Counted from the first letter of the stretch, positions 8,801 to 17,213 are shown. The stretch is DNA of 64,000 nucleotides from Streptomyces triticagri (GCF_003429565.1 NZ_QUAK01000083.1:1750-65749), one strand, 5' to 3'. Numbers and translations are program-made. The notes: generated from the sequence alone by a model not told the origin.

Positions 8801-10365
8801 GACGCCGGGCTCCCTTCCATGACTAGATCGAGTACGCGGTGTTCGTCGAGGTCGCCCGCGGGCGCGGTGTGGACCACCTGGCCTTCGCGCAGCACCAGGA
8901 CCCGGTCGGCGAGACCGAGCACCTCGGGCACTTCGCTGGACACCAGGAGGACGGCGAGGCCCTCGTCGGCGAGCCGCCGGATGACGGAGTAGAGCTCGGC
9001 GCGTGCGCCCACGTCGACGCCCCGGGTCGGTTCGTCGAGCAGCAGCACCCGGCAGCCGCGCAGCAGCCAGCGGGCCAGGACCGCCTTCTGCTGGTTGCCG
9101 CCGGACAGGGTGCGGACGGGGACGGCCGGGTTGTCCGGCCGCAGCGACAGGGAGCGCACGGCGTCTCTGGCCGCGTCGTGCTCCTTGCCCCGGTCGAGCC
9201 AACCTCCGCGCGAGAAGCGGGACATGGAGGACACCGAGACATTGCGGGTGACCGATTCGAGCATCAGGAGAGCCTGGGCCTTGCGCTCCTCCGGGGCGAG
9301 CCCCAGTCCTGCCCGCACCGCGTGGCGCACACTGCCGGGCTTGAGCGCGCGGCCGTCCACGTAGACCCGTCCCGAGGTCGGGGTGCGCGCGCCGTACACC
9401 GTCTCCAGGATCTCGGAGCGTCCGGAGCCGACCAGACCGGCGAGACCGACGATCTCCCCCGGCCTGAGTTCCAGGTCGATCGGCGCGAACTCGCCCTCCC
9501 GGCTGAGCCCTTCGGTCCGCAGGATCACCTCGCCGGTGGCCGGGTGGTCCGGTCGTTCCGGGAAGGCGTACTCGACGTTCCGGCCGGTCATCAGGGAAAC
9601 GATGTCGCGCGTGGGGGTGGACTCGGCGGGCAGGCCCACCGCGACCGTGCGGCCGTCCTTGAGTACGGTCACCCGGTCGCCGATCCGGCGGATCTCCTCC
9701 AGGCGGTGCGAGATGTAGACGACGGCCACGCCCTCGGCGGTGAGTCCGGAGACGATCCGGAAGAGGTTGTCCACCTCGTCCGGGTCGAGTGCCGCCGACG
9801 GCTCGTCCATCACGATGAGCCGTACGTCGTGCGAGAGCGCGCGGGCCATGGACACGATCTGCTGCTGGGCCGCGGAGAGCGAGCCGACCGACTGTGCGGG
9901 CTGGATCTCCGAGTGCCCGAGGCGGGCGAGGAGTTCGGCGGTGGCGGTGCGGGCGTCGCCGCTACGGACCACGAATCCGGCGGTGGTGGGCTCATGTCCG
10001 AGGAAGACGTTCTCGGCCACCGACAGGTCCTCGACCAGGTCGAGTTCCTGGTAGATGGTGGCGATGCCGAGCCGCATCGCGGCGATCGGGGACCGCAGGG
10101 TGACGTCCTCGCCGCGCCAGCTGATCCGTCCCTCGTCCGGCTGGTGCGCGCCGGCCAGGACCTTGATCAGGGTGGACTTGCCGGCACCGTTCTGGCCGAG
10201 CAGGCAGTGCACCTCCCCGGCGGCGACCTCCAGGGCCACTCCGTCCAGGGCACGCACGCCGGGGAACGACTTGACGATGCCGTCCATGCTGAGCAGGGGT
10301 GCGGCGCGGTTCTGTGGTTCCCCGCGGACACGGTCTGAGGGAGGTGTGTCGTGCTCTGGTGCCAT
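8797..10365 (-). CDS. Sugar ABC transporter ATP-binding protein, two-domain (RbsA/MglA type)
   Basis: 522 residues with two nucleotide-binding domains. The first has Walker A GQNGAGKST, a modified signature (SLSAAQQQIVSMARAL) and Walker B LIVMDEPSAAL. The second has the degenerate Walker A GLVGSGRSE typical of this family, signature LSGGNQQKAVLARWLL and Walker B VLLLDEPTRGVD. The length matches RbsA/XylG-type proteins. It is the first gene of a five-gene leftward operon (ATPase, permease, binding protein, oxidoreductase, isomerase) and overlaps the permease start by 4 bp. It powers import of a monosaccharide or small glycoside. Confidence 0.92.
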   Translation of the reverse strand: MAPEHDTPPSDRVRGEPQNRAAPLLSMDGIVKSFPGVRALDGVALEVAAGEVHCLLGQNGAGKSTLIKVLAGAHQPDEGRISWRGEDVTLRSPIAAMRLGIATIYQELDLVEDLSVAENVFLGHEPTTAGFVVRSGDARTATAELLARLGHSEIQPAQSVGSLSAAQQQIVSMARALSHDVRLIVMDEPSAALDPDEVDNLFRIVSGLTAEGVAVVYISHRLEEIRRIGDRVTVLKDGRTVAVGLPAESTPTRDIVSLMTGRNVEYAFPERPDHPATGEVILRTEGLSREGEFAPIDLELRPGEIVGLAGLVGSGRSEILETVYGARTPTSGRVYVDGRALKPGSVRHAVRAGLGLAPEERKAQALLMLESVTRNVSVSSMSRFSRGGWLDRGKEHDAARDAVRSLSLRPDNPAVPVRTLSGGNQQKAVLARWLLRGCRVLLLDEPTRGVDVGARAELYSVIRRLADEGLAVLLVSSEVPEVLGLADRVLVLREGQVVHTAPAGDLDEHRVLDLVMEGSPAS

Positions 10366-10736
10366 GTCGGTTCCCCTCGGCGGGTGCGGGCCGGTGAGCG
10401 GGCAGGGCTCGGCCAGGTGCTGGCGTGGATGCGCTGGGCAGATCGGACATGTGATGCGTGCGGGCGGCCCGAAGGCGGGCCCGTACGCCGGCCGGGCAGC
10501 AGCTGCGCGCTGAAGTCTCGCTGCCGGTACGGGTGTTGCTGGCTCGTACTCGGTGGTGCTGGTGCGGCTCGTGGTGCTCGGGCGACTCGGTGGTGCCGTG
10601 CGGCTCGTGGTGGTGCTCGGGCGTGCGCGGTACGGGTACGGATGGGTCCTGTGGTGCCGTAGTGCCGTGGTGCGGGTGGTGCCTGTGGTGCCTGTAGTGC
10701 CGTCTTACGAGTGGTGCCGGTGGTGCTGCGCCGGTC
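10366..10736. repeat. Intergenic region with degenerate GTGGTGC-rich low-complexity tract
   Basis: 371 bp between the ROK gene and the ABC operon. From about 10548 to 10735 the plus strand is an irregular array of GTGGTGC/GTAGTGCC units (for example at 10553, 10580, 10599, 10651 and 10681). A transcript reading through from the ROK gene would be CACCAC-rich and poor in G. The left part (10366-10547) should carry the ABC operon promoter, but no clear -10/-35 pair or copy of the ROK dyad was seen. Confidence 0.5.
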
Positions 10737-11927
10737 TCAGGCCGGCGAGAACAGGTGGTCGCTGATGAGCCGGGCCGCGCCGATGACTCCGGCGACGGGG
10801 CCCAACTCGCCCAGGACGATGGGCAGATTGCCGGTCGCGAGGGGCAGCGACTGGCGGTAGACCTGGGTCCTGATGGCCGCGAGCAGGTTGTGACCGAGAC
10901 CGGTCACCCCGCCGCCGATCACCACGAGCCCGGGATTGAAGAAGCTGACCAGACCGGCGATGACCTGTCCGGTGCGGTTCCCGCCCTCGCGGATCAGCTC
11001 GAGGGCGGTGGGGTCACCGGCCGCGGCGGCCGCGGCGACATCGGCTCCGGTCAGCGCTCCGGCCGCTTCGAGGCGGCCGGCGAGCTCCGGGGAACGGCCG
11101 TCCTGCGCGGCCTCCTCGGCGTCGCGGGCCAGGGCCGATCCGCTGAAGTGGGCTTCCAGACAGCCCTTGTTGCCGCAGGCGCACGGGCGGCCGTCCGGGT
11201 CGACCTGGATGTGGCCGATGTCGCCGGCGCTGCCCGTCGTACCACGGTAGACCTCGGAGCCGACGACGATGCCGCAGCCGATACCGGTGCCGATCTTGAC
11301 GCAGAGGAAGTCGTGCACGGACCGGGCGACGCCGGCGTGCTGCTCGCCCATCGCCATCAGGTTCACGTCGTTGTCGACCATCACCGGGCAGCCCAGGTCC
11401 TGGCTGAGCGCCTCGCGGACCGGGAAGCCGTCCCAGCCCGGCATGATCGGCGGGGCGACCGGGACGCCCTCGGGGAAGCGCACCGGACCGGGCACGCCGA
11501 TCCCGGCTCCGTCGAAGCCCTCGGCGAGACCGGACGCCTTCAACTTCGCCGCCATCGCGAGGACTTGCTCGAAGACGGCGACCGGGCCGTCCCGTACGTC
11601 CATGGGCTGGGTGATGTGACCGAGCACTTCGAGCTCGGCGTTGGTCACGGCCACATCGACCGAGGTGGCGCCGATGTCCACGCCCAGGAAGCGGAGTTCG
11701 GGTGCGAGCCGGATGTTGTGGGAGCGCCGGCCGCCGCGCGATGCGGCGAGTCCGTCGGCGATGACGAGGCCGGTTTCGAGCAGCCGGTCCACCTCGACGG
11801 CCAGCTTCGACCGGGACAGGTCGACCTGATCCCCAAGCTGGGCCCGGGAGTTGGGGCCGCCGTCGCGCAGCAGGCGGAGCAGTCGCGCCTGGTGCGCGTT
11901 CGCGGGTCGAGCCGTCATACGTCTCAC
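10737..11927 (-). CDS. ROK-family transcriptional regulator
   Basis: 396 residues from a GTG with GGGAGG 6 bp upstream; an ATG three codons in is an alternative. The N-terminal winged helix-turn-helix spans about residues 10-65 (HQARLLRLLRDGGPNSRAQLGDQVDLSRSKL). The ROK sugar-kinase-like domain follows: FLGVDIGATSVDVAVTNAE, PVMVDNDVNLMAMGE, IGTGIGCGIVVG, and the zinc-binding Cys cluster in CACGNKGCLEAHFSG. Repressors of this build answer to a sugar or sugar phosphate. It lies upstream of, and on the same strand as, the sugar ABC operon. The dyad at 12033-12055 in its own leader, repeated before the secreted dehydrogenase, points to autoregulation plus control of that operon. Confidence 0.9.
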   Translation of the reverse strand: MRRMTARPANAHQARLLRLLRDGGPNSRAQLGDQVDLSRSKLAVEVDRLLETGLVIADGLAASRGGRRSHNIRLAPELRFLGVDIGATSVDVAVTNAELEVLGHITQPMDVRDGPVAVFEQVLAMAAKLKASGLAEGFDGAGIGVPGPVRFPEGVPVAPPIMPGWDGFPVREALSQDLGCPVMVDNDVNLMAMGEQHAGVARSVHDFLCVKIGTGIGCGIVVGSEVYRGTTGSAGDIGHIQVDPDGRPCACGNKGCLEAHFSGSALARDAEEAAQDGRSPELAGRLEAAGALTGADVAAAAAAGDPTALELIREGGNRTGQVIAGLVSFFNPGLVVIGGGVTGLGHNLLAAIRTQVYRQSLPLATGNLPIVLGELGPVAGVIGAARLISDHLFSPA

Positions 11928-12032
11928 GCCGCCCCTCCCGCCGTGTCAGGCATCCGTCGCCGTCGTGCTTTCGAGGGGAACGTAGCAGCGGCTGCACGGA
12001 GTGGGAAGAACTTGCGCAGGAATCACCGACAA

Positions 12033-12055
12033 CTTTCTCCACCCCCAGGACAAAG
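12033..12055. promoter_or_regulatory. Candidate ROK-regulator operator, copy 2 (autoregulatory)
   Basis: CTTTCTCC, 7 bp, GGACAAAG, about 106 bp upstream of the ROK gene start. It is the partner of 4101-4123: seven of eight bases of the left half-site and all of the right half-site are the same, as is the spacing. Confidence 0.55.
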
Positions 12056-12090
12056 CCGCCTCAGGAGGCATCACCACAGTGACCGTCCAA

Positions 12091-13119
12091 CTACCCTCCG
12101 TCGCGCATTTGCAGAAGATAGGTGGCCGTGACCGCCACCCCGCGGTCCTCGTCCCGCGCCAGACGGACCAGCGCGCGGTCCGTCACCGCGCCCGGGATGT
12201 CCGCCAGCGCCTGGGTCAGCCGTCGGCGGGCGGAGGAGTCCGAGGTGCTGCGGTCGAGCCGGGCGACGAGTCCCTCGGCGATCCGGTCCGCAAGGAGCGG
12301 GCCGGCTGCGCCGGTCTGCCCCGCTCCCGCGGCAAGCACGCTCAGCGCATCGGCCGCGTCGACGTCGTTCACCTCCGCGGCGATCATGTCGATCAGCGTC
12401 GGGATCGCGTCGGCCACTCCGCGCGCACCGAGCGCGAGCGCCGCGCACCGGCGGACCACGAGGTCCCGGTGGCCGAGCGCTTCCTGCAGCGCGGCGGAGG
12501 CCGTGTCGCCCTCCATCCCGGCAAGGGACCGGACGGCGCGCCGCCGCACCGCGGCCTCCGGCGCCTCCAGGGCCTGCGCGAGCAACTCGGGCCCGCGTCC
12601 GCCCGACTGCGCGAGCGCCCAGCGCAGGGCCCCGGCGACATTGGTGTCCGTCTCGCTCAGTACCGCCTCGACGAGCGCATCGACCGGCACCGGCACCTCC
12701 TCGACCGAGGACAGCGCCGCGCGTTGCCGGGTGACGGCGCTCGTCGACCCCAGCGCCCTGAGGAGCGCGACGGCTTGCAGGACTTCCTGCCAGTCGTCCG
12801 GTTCCGCGGCACCGATGCGGCTCAGCCGGGTGAGCAGCTCCGTCTCGGCCGCGATGCGCTCGCGCGCCTGGCGGACGAGGTCGTCGACGAGCTCCGACGG
12901 CGCGAAACCGGGGTCGTCGAGCGCACGGCCGACCTCGCGCAGCGACAGGCCGAGCGAGCGCAGGCTCTCGATGTGGAAGATCCGACGGATGTCGTCGCTG
13001 GAGTACTCCCGGTATCCGGATCCGGTTCGCTCCGTGGGCCGCACCAGACCGAGGGACTCGTAGTGCCTGAGCATGCGGGCACTGACCCCGGACCGCCGCG
13101 CCACCTCACCGATCAACAC
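12091..13119 (-). CDS. MerR-family regulator with HEAT-repeat sensor domain
   Basis: 342 residues. Residues 1-70 are a MerR winged helix (LIGEVARRSGVSARMLRHYE, then LGLVRPTERTGSGYREYS), followed by the usual dimerisation helix to about residue 115. Instead of a small ligand pocket, the remaining 220 residues are helical HEAT-like repeats, seen as recurring units such as AAVRRRAVRSLAGMEG, LVVRRCAALALGARGVADAIP and ADRIAEGLVARLDRST. It follows the HEAT protein gene by 66 bp on the same strand, so they are probably co-transcribed. A protein- or peptide-sensing role for the HEAT domain is inference. Confidence 0.85.
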   Translation of the reverse strand: MLIGEVARRSGVSARMLRHYESLGLVRPTERTGSGYREYSSDDIRRIFHIESLRSLGLSLREVGRALDDPGFAPSELVDDLVRQARERIAAETELLTRLSRIGAAEPDDWQEVLQAVALLRALGSTSAVTRQRAALSSVEEVPVPVDALVEAVLSETDTNVAGALRWALAQSGGRGPELLAQALEAPEAAVRRRAVRSLAGMEGDTASAALQEALGHRDLVVRRCAALALGARGVADAIPTLIDMIAAEVNDVDAADALSVLAAGAGQTGAAGPLLADRIAEGLVARLDRSTSDSSARRRLTQALADIPGAVTDRALVRLARDEDRGVAVTATYLLQMRDGG

Positions 13120-13185
13120 TGCAGGTCACCACGCATCAACACCGTCCGTCACCCCGCACTGCCCTCACTCGCGCCGACTGTCCCG

Positions 13186-13869
13186 TCATCCGTCCCGGCC
13201 GGATGCGCCCAGGGCAACGATGCGCTTCGCCTCCTCGATCGCAAAGTCGAACCCGGCATCCGGGTCCTGTCGCAGCCGTTCCGTGGCGACGGCATGCCGG
13301 CTCACCCGTTCGTCGGCATCCTTCGCGGCAGCCTCCAGGATCGGCACGATGACCTCACCCAGCGCGATCAGAGCCCGGCTGAGACTCAGCTGCATCTCCC
13401 GCTCACCGCGCCCCAGTTGGGTCCCGAGGACCGAGGCGAGGCCGGGCCGCTCCGGCTCGGGCGCCAGCACGACGGCCGCCCGCCAGGCGCTGCGCGCCAC
13501 CTCGGCGTCGGCATCGGTGAGCAGATCGCGGGTGATCGCCGGCCAGGCCGCCGGGTCGCCGATCTTGGACAGCGTGTGCAGGGCCTGACTCCGCGCCTGC
13601 GCACCTTCCGAACGCAGCTCGCCGACGAGCGCCGGTACGGTCAGCTCCCGCGGATGCCGGACGAGCGCCCAGGTGAGCATCTCGCGTACGGAGAAGTCGG
13701 GCTCGATCGCGCAGCGTTCGACGAGCTTGTGCACGTATGCGGAGTCCGGAGTCGAGCCGGCCGCGAGGGCCGCCGACAGTCGGACCGACGAGCTGCCACC
13801 TCCGAGCGCTCGCGCCACTGCTGTGTCCTGTTGCACGTACTGCTGCACGTCCTGTTCCACCCTGGCCAC
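13186..13869 (-). CDS. HEAT-repeat protein
   Basis: 227 residues from the GTG at 13869, which has GAGGAGG 8 bp upstream. The longest ORF begins at 13890, but that GTG has no ribosome-binding site and lies about at the predicted transcription start. The protein is almost wholly helical, with HEAT-like units: FSVREMLTWALVRHPRELTVPALV, AQARSQALHTLSKIGDPAAWPAI, EVARSAWRAAVVLAPEPE and EMQLSLSRALIALGEVIVPILEAAAKD. No catalytic motif was seen. It pairs with the MerR-HEAT regulator downstream; a MerR-type promoter precedes it. Likely a scaffold or partner protein; the function is unknown. Confidence 0.75.
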   Translation of the reverse strand: MARVEQDVQQYVQQDTAVARALGGGSSSVRLSAALAAGSTPDSAYVHKLVERCAIEPDFSVREMLTWALVRHPRELTVPALVGELRSEGAQARSQALHTLSKIGDPAAWPAITRDLLTDADAEVARSAWRAAVVLAPEPERPGLASVLGTQLGRGEREMQLSLSRALIALGEVIVPILEAAAKDADERVSRHAVATERLRQDPDAGFDFAIEEAKRIVALGASGRDG

Positions 13870-13895
13870 CGTGACCACCTCCTCGGCCACAGTGA

Positions 13896-13922
13896 AGGGC
13901 TTGTCACGGTGTCAAGGTCAAA
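13896..13922 (-). promoter_or_regulatory. MerR-type promoter and operator for the HEAT-merR operon
   Basis: Read leftward: a TTGACC -35 (13922-13917), a 19-bp spacer, then a TTCACT -10-like hexamer just beyond 13898. The spacer contains a 17-bp near-perfect dyad at 13900-13916 (CTTGACACCGTGACAAG). An overlong 19-bp spacer filled by a dyad is the hallmark of promoters twisted open by MerR-family activators. The transcript would begin near 13886, just ahead of the chosen GTG and its ribosome-binding site. Confidence 0.6.
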
Positions 13923-13947
13923 CGGCGACCGGGCCGGGCCGGGCCGG

Positions 13948-14625
13948 TCAGGATTCCGTGCGCTGGTGGTACGTGGTCCGGGTGTGCTCGGTGTGGGCGC
14001 GCATGACCGCGGTGGCCCGCTGCTCGTCCCGGTCCGCGATCGCGGCGATCAGCGCACGGTGCTCGATCCACGACTGCTTGCCGCGCTGCCGGGCCACGGG
14101 GGTGTAGTACCAGCGCACCCGGCGGTCGACCTGCCCGGCCAGTTCGGCGAGGACGACATTGCCGGCGAGTTCCATCACCTTGGCGTGGAAGGCGGCATTG
14201 GCAGCGACGACGGCGTCCACCTCCCCGTCGGCGACGGCCTGTTCACCCTTGGCGCACAGCTCCTCGAGCGCGGTGATGCCGGGCCGCCCCGCATTCGCCG
14301 CCGCGAGACGGGCCGCCTCGGCCTCCAGGAGGGTGCGTACGGTGAGGAGTTGATCCGCCTCCTCCTCGGTCGGCTCGTGCACGAACGCGCCCTGGGCGGG
14401 CCGGAGATCGACCCAGCCCTCGGTGTTCAACCGCTGCAGCGCCTCGCGCACGGGCTGGCGCGATACGCCCAGATGTCCGGCCAGTTCGCTCTCGACCAGG
14501 TGCTGCCCGGGCCGTAGGGCACGGGTCGTGATCAGCTCGAGCAGTGCCTCGTACACCCGCTCGCGCAGCGGTCCGGGCCGCTCGAGCTTCGGCACGGCAC
14601 CCTGGGGCAGTCCGGTGGACAGCAT
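13948..14625 (-). CDS. GntR-family regulator, FadR/FCD subfamily
   Basis: 225 residues from an ATG with GAGGAGG upstream. Residues about 15-80 are the GntR winged helix (LRERVYEALLELITTRALRPG, LGVSRQPVREALQRL). Residues about 95-220 are an all-helical FCD ligand/metal domain with expected histidines (NAAFHAKVMELAGN, EHRALIAAI, MRAHTEHT). FCD regulators usually sense carboxylic acids. An operator-like sequence lies 72 bp upstream of its start, and near-identical copies precede the panE-like and formate dehydrogenase genes, so it probably represses itself and those genes. Confidence 0.9.
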   Translation of the reverse strand: MLSTGLPQGAVPKLERPGPLRERVYEALLELITTRALRPGQHLVESELAGHLGVSRQPVREALQRLNTEGWVDLRPAQGAFVHEPTEEEADQLLTVRTLLEAEAARLAAANAGRPGITALEELCAKGEQAVADGEVDAVVAANAAFHAKVMELAGNVVLAELAGQVDRRVRWYYTPVARQRGKQSWIEHRALIAAIADRDEQRATAVMRAHTEHTRTTYHQRTES

Positions 14626-14696
14626 TCGCGTCCCCTCCTCGACGGCGGAGCAGCCTCGCCGTACGACTGCGTCCGCGGGCGTACGGCGACATTGGC

Positions 14697-14711
14697 TATT
14701 GAATACAGTCT
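14697..14711 (+). promoter_or_regulatory. Candidate GntR/FCD operator, copy 1 (gntR leader)
   Basis: TATTGAATACAGTCT, 72 bp upstream of the gntR start. Aligned with the copies at 15937 and 17214 (both on the minus strand), the shared core is TATTGNNTACAGT. Confidence 0.6.
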
Positions 14712-14796
14712 ACCGAGCACCGAAGCCATACCCGGGCGGAGTTGGACTCGTCACAGTGCGTACCCGCGTGCGGTCACGGGCAGCGTATGCACCCGG

Positions 14797-15744
14797 TCAC
14801 GGGCAGCGTACGACCTGCCCCGCGTAGGACAGATTGCCGCCGAAGCCGAAGAGGAGCACCGGGTCGCCGGGCTGGATCTCACCCCGCTCGACCAGCTTGG
14901 ACAGGGCGAGCGGGATGCTCGCGGCCGAGGTGTTGCCGGAGTCGACGACATCGCGGGCGACGACGGCATTGACCGCGCCGATGCGTGCTGCGACCGGCTC
15001 GATGATCCGCAGATTGGCCTGATGCAGGACGATGCCGGCCAGGTCCTCCGGCGTCAGACCGGCCCGCTCGCACACCTTGCGGGCGATGGGCGGAAGTTGG
15101 GTGGTGGCCCAGCGATAGACCGACTGGCCCTCCTGCGCGAAGCGCGGTGGCGAGCCCTCGATCCGTACGGCGTTGCCCATCTGCGGGACCGAGCCCCACA
15201 GCACGGGCCCGATGCCCGGCTCCTGCCCCGCCGGCGCGGGCTCCACGACGGCGGCACCGGCGCCGTCGCCGACCAGGACACAGGTGCTGCGATCGGTCCA
15301 GTCGGCGACCTCGGACATCTTGTCCGCGCCGATCACCAGGGCGCGGCGGGCGGCACCGGCCCGTACGGCGTGGTCGGCGGTAGCCAGGGCGTGCGGGAAA
15401 CCGGCGCAGACCACATTGACGTCCATGGCTGCCGGCTCGGGGACGCCGAGGCGGGCGGCCACCCGGGCGGCCATGTTCGGGGACCGGTCGATGGCGGTGG
15501 AGGTGGCGACCAGGATCAGGTCGACGTCGGCGGGTCCGATGCCGGCGGCGGCGAGCGCCTTGGCTCCGGCGTGTGCGGCGAGTTCGCCGACCGGCTCGTC
15601 GGGGCCCGCGATGTGCCGGGTGCGGATGCCCACCCGGCTGCTGATCCACTCGTCGCTGGTGTCGACCATCTCCGCGAGCTGCTCGTTGGTGAGTACGCGC
15701 GCGGGCTGGTAGTGGCCGACCGCGGCGATGCGCGATCCAGTCAT
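14797..15744 (-). CDS. 3-oxoacyl-ACP synthase III-like (KAS III) condensing enzyme
   Basis: 315 residues from an ATG with GGGAGA upstream. The thiolase-fold signatures are complete: N-terminal TNEQLAEMVDTSDEWISSR and GIRTRH, catalytic Cys113 (NVVCAGF), His241 (LHQANLRII) and Asn271 (DSGNTSAASIP), ending in LLFGFGGNLSYAGQ. It could be a FabH paralogue or a specialised acyltransferase. It lies divergently from the panE-like gene, with the GntR-type site at 15937-15951 between them, and upstream of gntR on the same strand. No acyl carrier protein gene is adjacent, so a housekeeping FabH role is less likely. Confidence 0.88.
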   Translation of the reverse strand: MTGSRIAAVGHYQPARVLTNEQLAEMVDTSDEWISSRVGIRTRHIAGPDEPVGELAAHAGAKALAAAGIGPADVDLILVATSTAIDRSPNMAARVAARLGVPEPAAMDVNVVCAGFPHALATADHAVRAGAARRALVIGADKMSEVADWTDRSTCVLVGDGAGAAVVEPAPAGQEPGIGPVLWGSVPQMGNAVRIEGSPPRFAQEGQSVYRWATTQLPPIARKVCERAGLTPEDLAGIVLHQANLRIIEPVAARIGAVNAVVARDVVDSGNTSAASIPLALSKLVERGEIQPGDPVLLFGFGGNLSYAGQVVRCP

Positions 15745-15936
15745 ACGGGATCTCCCTGGGTCGACGGTCTGCGGACTGCGGATGCCTCAGTGTGCTGAGC
15801 GACTGACGAGTACGAAGGCAGGTAAAGCGACAGGATTCGCTCGCACTCGTTGGAGCCTTCGGACCACGGACGAGGCCGGAGCGCTCACGTGGCACTCGTA
15901 CGGCACCCGCTCCCGCACCTTGTCCGGGCGCATTCC

Positions 15937-15951
15937 ATACTGTAGACAATA
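15937..15951 (-). promoter_or_regulatory. Candidate GntR/FCD operator, copy 2 (KAS III / panE-like divergent promoter)
   Basis: Minus strand TATTGTCTACAGTAT, 67 bp upstream of the panE-like start and about 190 bp upstream of the KAS III start. It shares TATTGNNTACAGT with the other two copies in a region otherwise without similarity. Confidence 0.6.
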
Positions 15952-16017
15952 TTTAGTCGACACCGCTCCACACACCTCGGCAACGCTCGGTCCCCCTCAA
16001 ACCGAACGGAGAGCCTC

Positions 16018-16989
16018 GTGAAAGTCGCCATCGTCGGCGCCGGTGCCATCGGCGCCTACGTCGGAGCCGCGCTGCACCGCGCGGGAGCCGATGTCCATCT
16101 CATCGCCCGTGGACCGCATCTGGCGGCCATGCGGCAGCACGGAGTCCGGGTGCACAGTCCGCGCGGCGACTGGACGGCCCGTGTGCATGCCACCGACCGG
16201 CCGGCCGACGTCGGCCCGGTCGATCATGTCTTCCTCGGCCTCAAGGCCCACTCGTACGCGGCGTGCGGGCCGCTGGTGGAGCCGCTGATGCACGAGGAGA
16301 CCTCGGTGATCGCCGCGCAGAACGGCATCCCCTGGTGGTACTTCCACCGGCACGGCGGGCCGCACGACGGACAGCGCCTGGAGAGCGTCGACCCCGGCGG
16401 TTCGGTCAGTGCGGTACTCGCACCGAAGCGCGCGATCGGCTGTGTCGTCTATGCGGCCACCGAGCTCGAGGGCCCGGGTGTCGTACGGCACTTGGAGGGC
16501 ACCCGGTTCTCGATCGGCGAGCCGGACCGTTCGCGCTCGGCGCGCTGCACCGAATTCAGCGACGCCATGGTGGCGGGCGGCCTGAAGTGCCCGGTCGAGC
16601 CCGAACTCCGCGACGACATCTGGATCAAGCTGCTCGGCAACATCTCGTTCAACCCGATCAGCGCCCTGACCCGGGCGACCATGCTGCAGATGTGCCGGCA
16701 CCGGTCGACCCGGCAGGTGATCGAGCTGATGATGCGGGAGACGCTCGCGGTCGCGCATGCCCTGGGCTGCCGCCCGGACATCTCCGTCGAGCGCCGGCTC
16801 GCGGGCGCCGAGCGGGTCGGCGAGCACCGTACGTCCACGCTCCAGGACCTGGAGAAGGGCAAGCCGCTCGAGCTCGACGTACTGCTCGCCGCGGTGGTCG
16901 AACTCGCGGACATCACCGGCGTCGAGGTGCCGACCCTGCGGACCGTCGACGCCATCTCCGACCTGCTCGCGCGCGGCGTCGCCGCGTAG
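16018..16989 (+). CDS. 2-dehydropantoate 2-reductase-like oxidoreductase (ApbA/PanE family)
   Basis: 323 residues from a GTG with CGGAGAG upstream. The NADPH-binding Rossmann start is VAIVGAGAIGAYVGAALHRAG. A conserved lysine is in LGLKAHSY, NGIPWWYF follows, and the C-terminal half carries the family's catalytic Lys/Asn region (DDIWIKLLGNISFNPIS) and RTSTLQDLEKGKPLELDVL. It matches ApbA/PanE in length and order. Pantothenate synthesis is possible, but paralogues of this family act on other 2-keto acids. Shared regulation with a formate dehydrogenase operon suggests a catabolic role. Confidence 0.85.
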   Translation: MKVAIVGAGAIGAYVGAALHRAGADVHLIARGPHLAAMRQHGVRVHSPRGDWTARVHATDRPADVGPVDHVFLGLKAHSYAACGPLVEPLMHEETSVIAAQNGIPWWYFHRHGGPHDGQRLESVDPGGSVSAVLAPKRAIGCVVYAATELEGPGVVRHLEGTRFSIGEPDRSRSARCTEFSDAMVAGGLKCPVEPELRDDIWIKLLGNISFNPISALTRATMLQMCRHRSTRQVIELMMRETLAVAHALGCRPDISVERRLAGAERVGEHRTSTLQDLEKGKPLELDVLLAAVVELADITGVEVPTLRTVDAISDLLARGVAA

Positions 16990-17033
16990 GGCGCCTCCCC
17001 TGCCCGACGCGCACGCCCGCGGAGCGACCCGAG

Positions 17034-17091
17034 TCCTGCCGGGGTCCGGTCGGGTCCGCGAGGACCCGGGGCGCACCGGATCCCGGCAGGA
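17034..17091 (+). terminator. Strong stem-loop after the panE-like gene
   Basis: A 16-bp inverted repeat (17034-17049 and 17076-17091, one mismatch, TCCTGCCGGG arms) encloses a second small hairpin (GGGTCC/GGACCC). It lies 45 bp past the panE-like stop and before the formate dehydrogenase promoter. No T-tract follows, as is common in Streptomyces. Confidence 0.55.
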
Positions 17092-17213
17092 TCCCGGCGG
17101 CACGGCAGGATCCGAGCGGAGGGGCGGGGCTTCGGCCCGGCGCCCTGCAGTCGGCCGCCGCAGCACAAATCTGTTCCCAGAGGCTTCCGTTGAGCGCGGA
17201 ACCGGCGTACAGA

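Noticed and set aside
13870-13890. Start of the HEAT protein at GTG 13890
   Set aside because: No ribosome-binding site; it coincides with the predicted transcription start. GTG 13869 has GAGGAGG at good distance.
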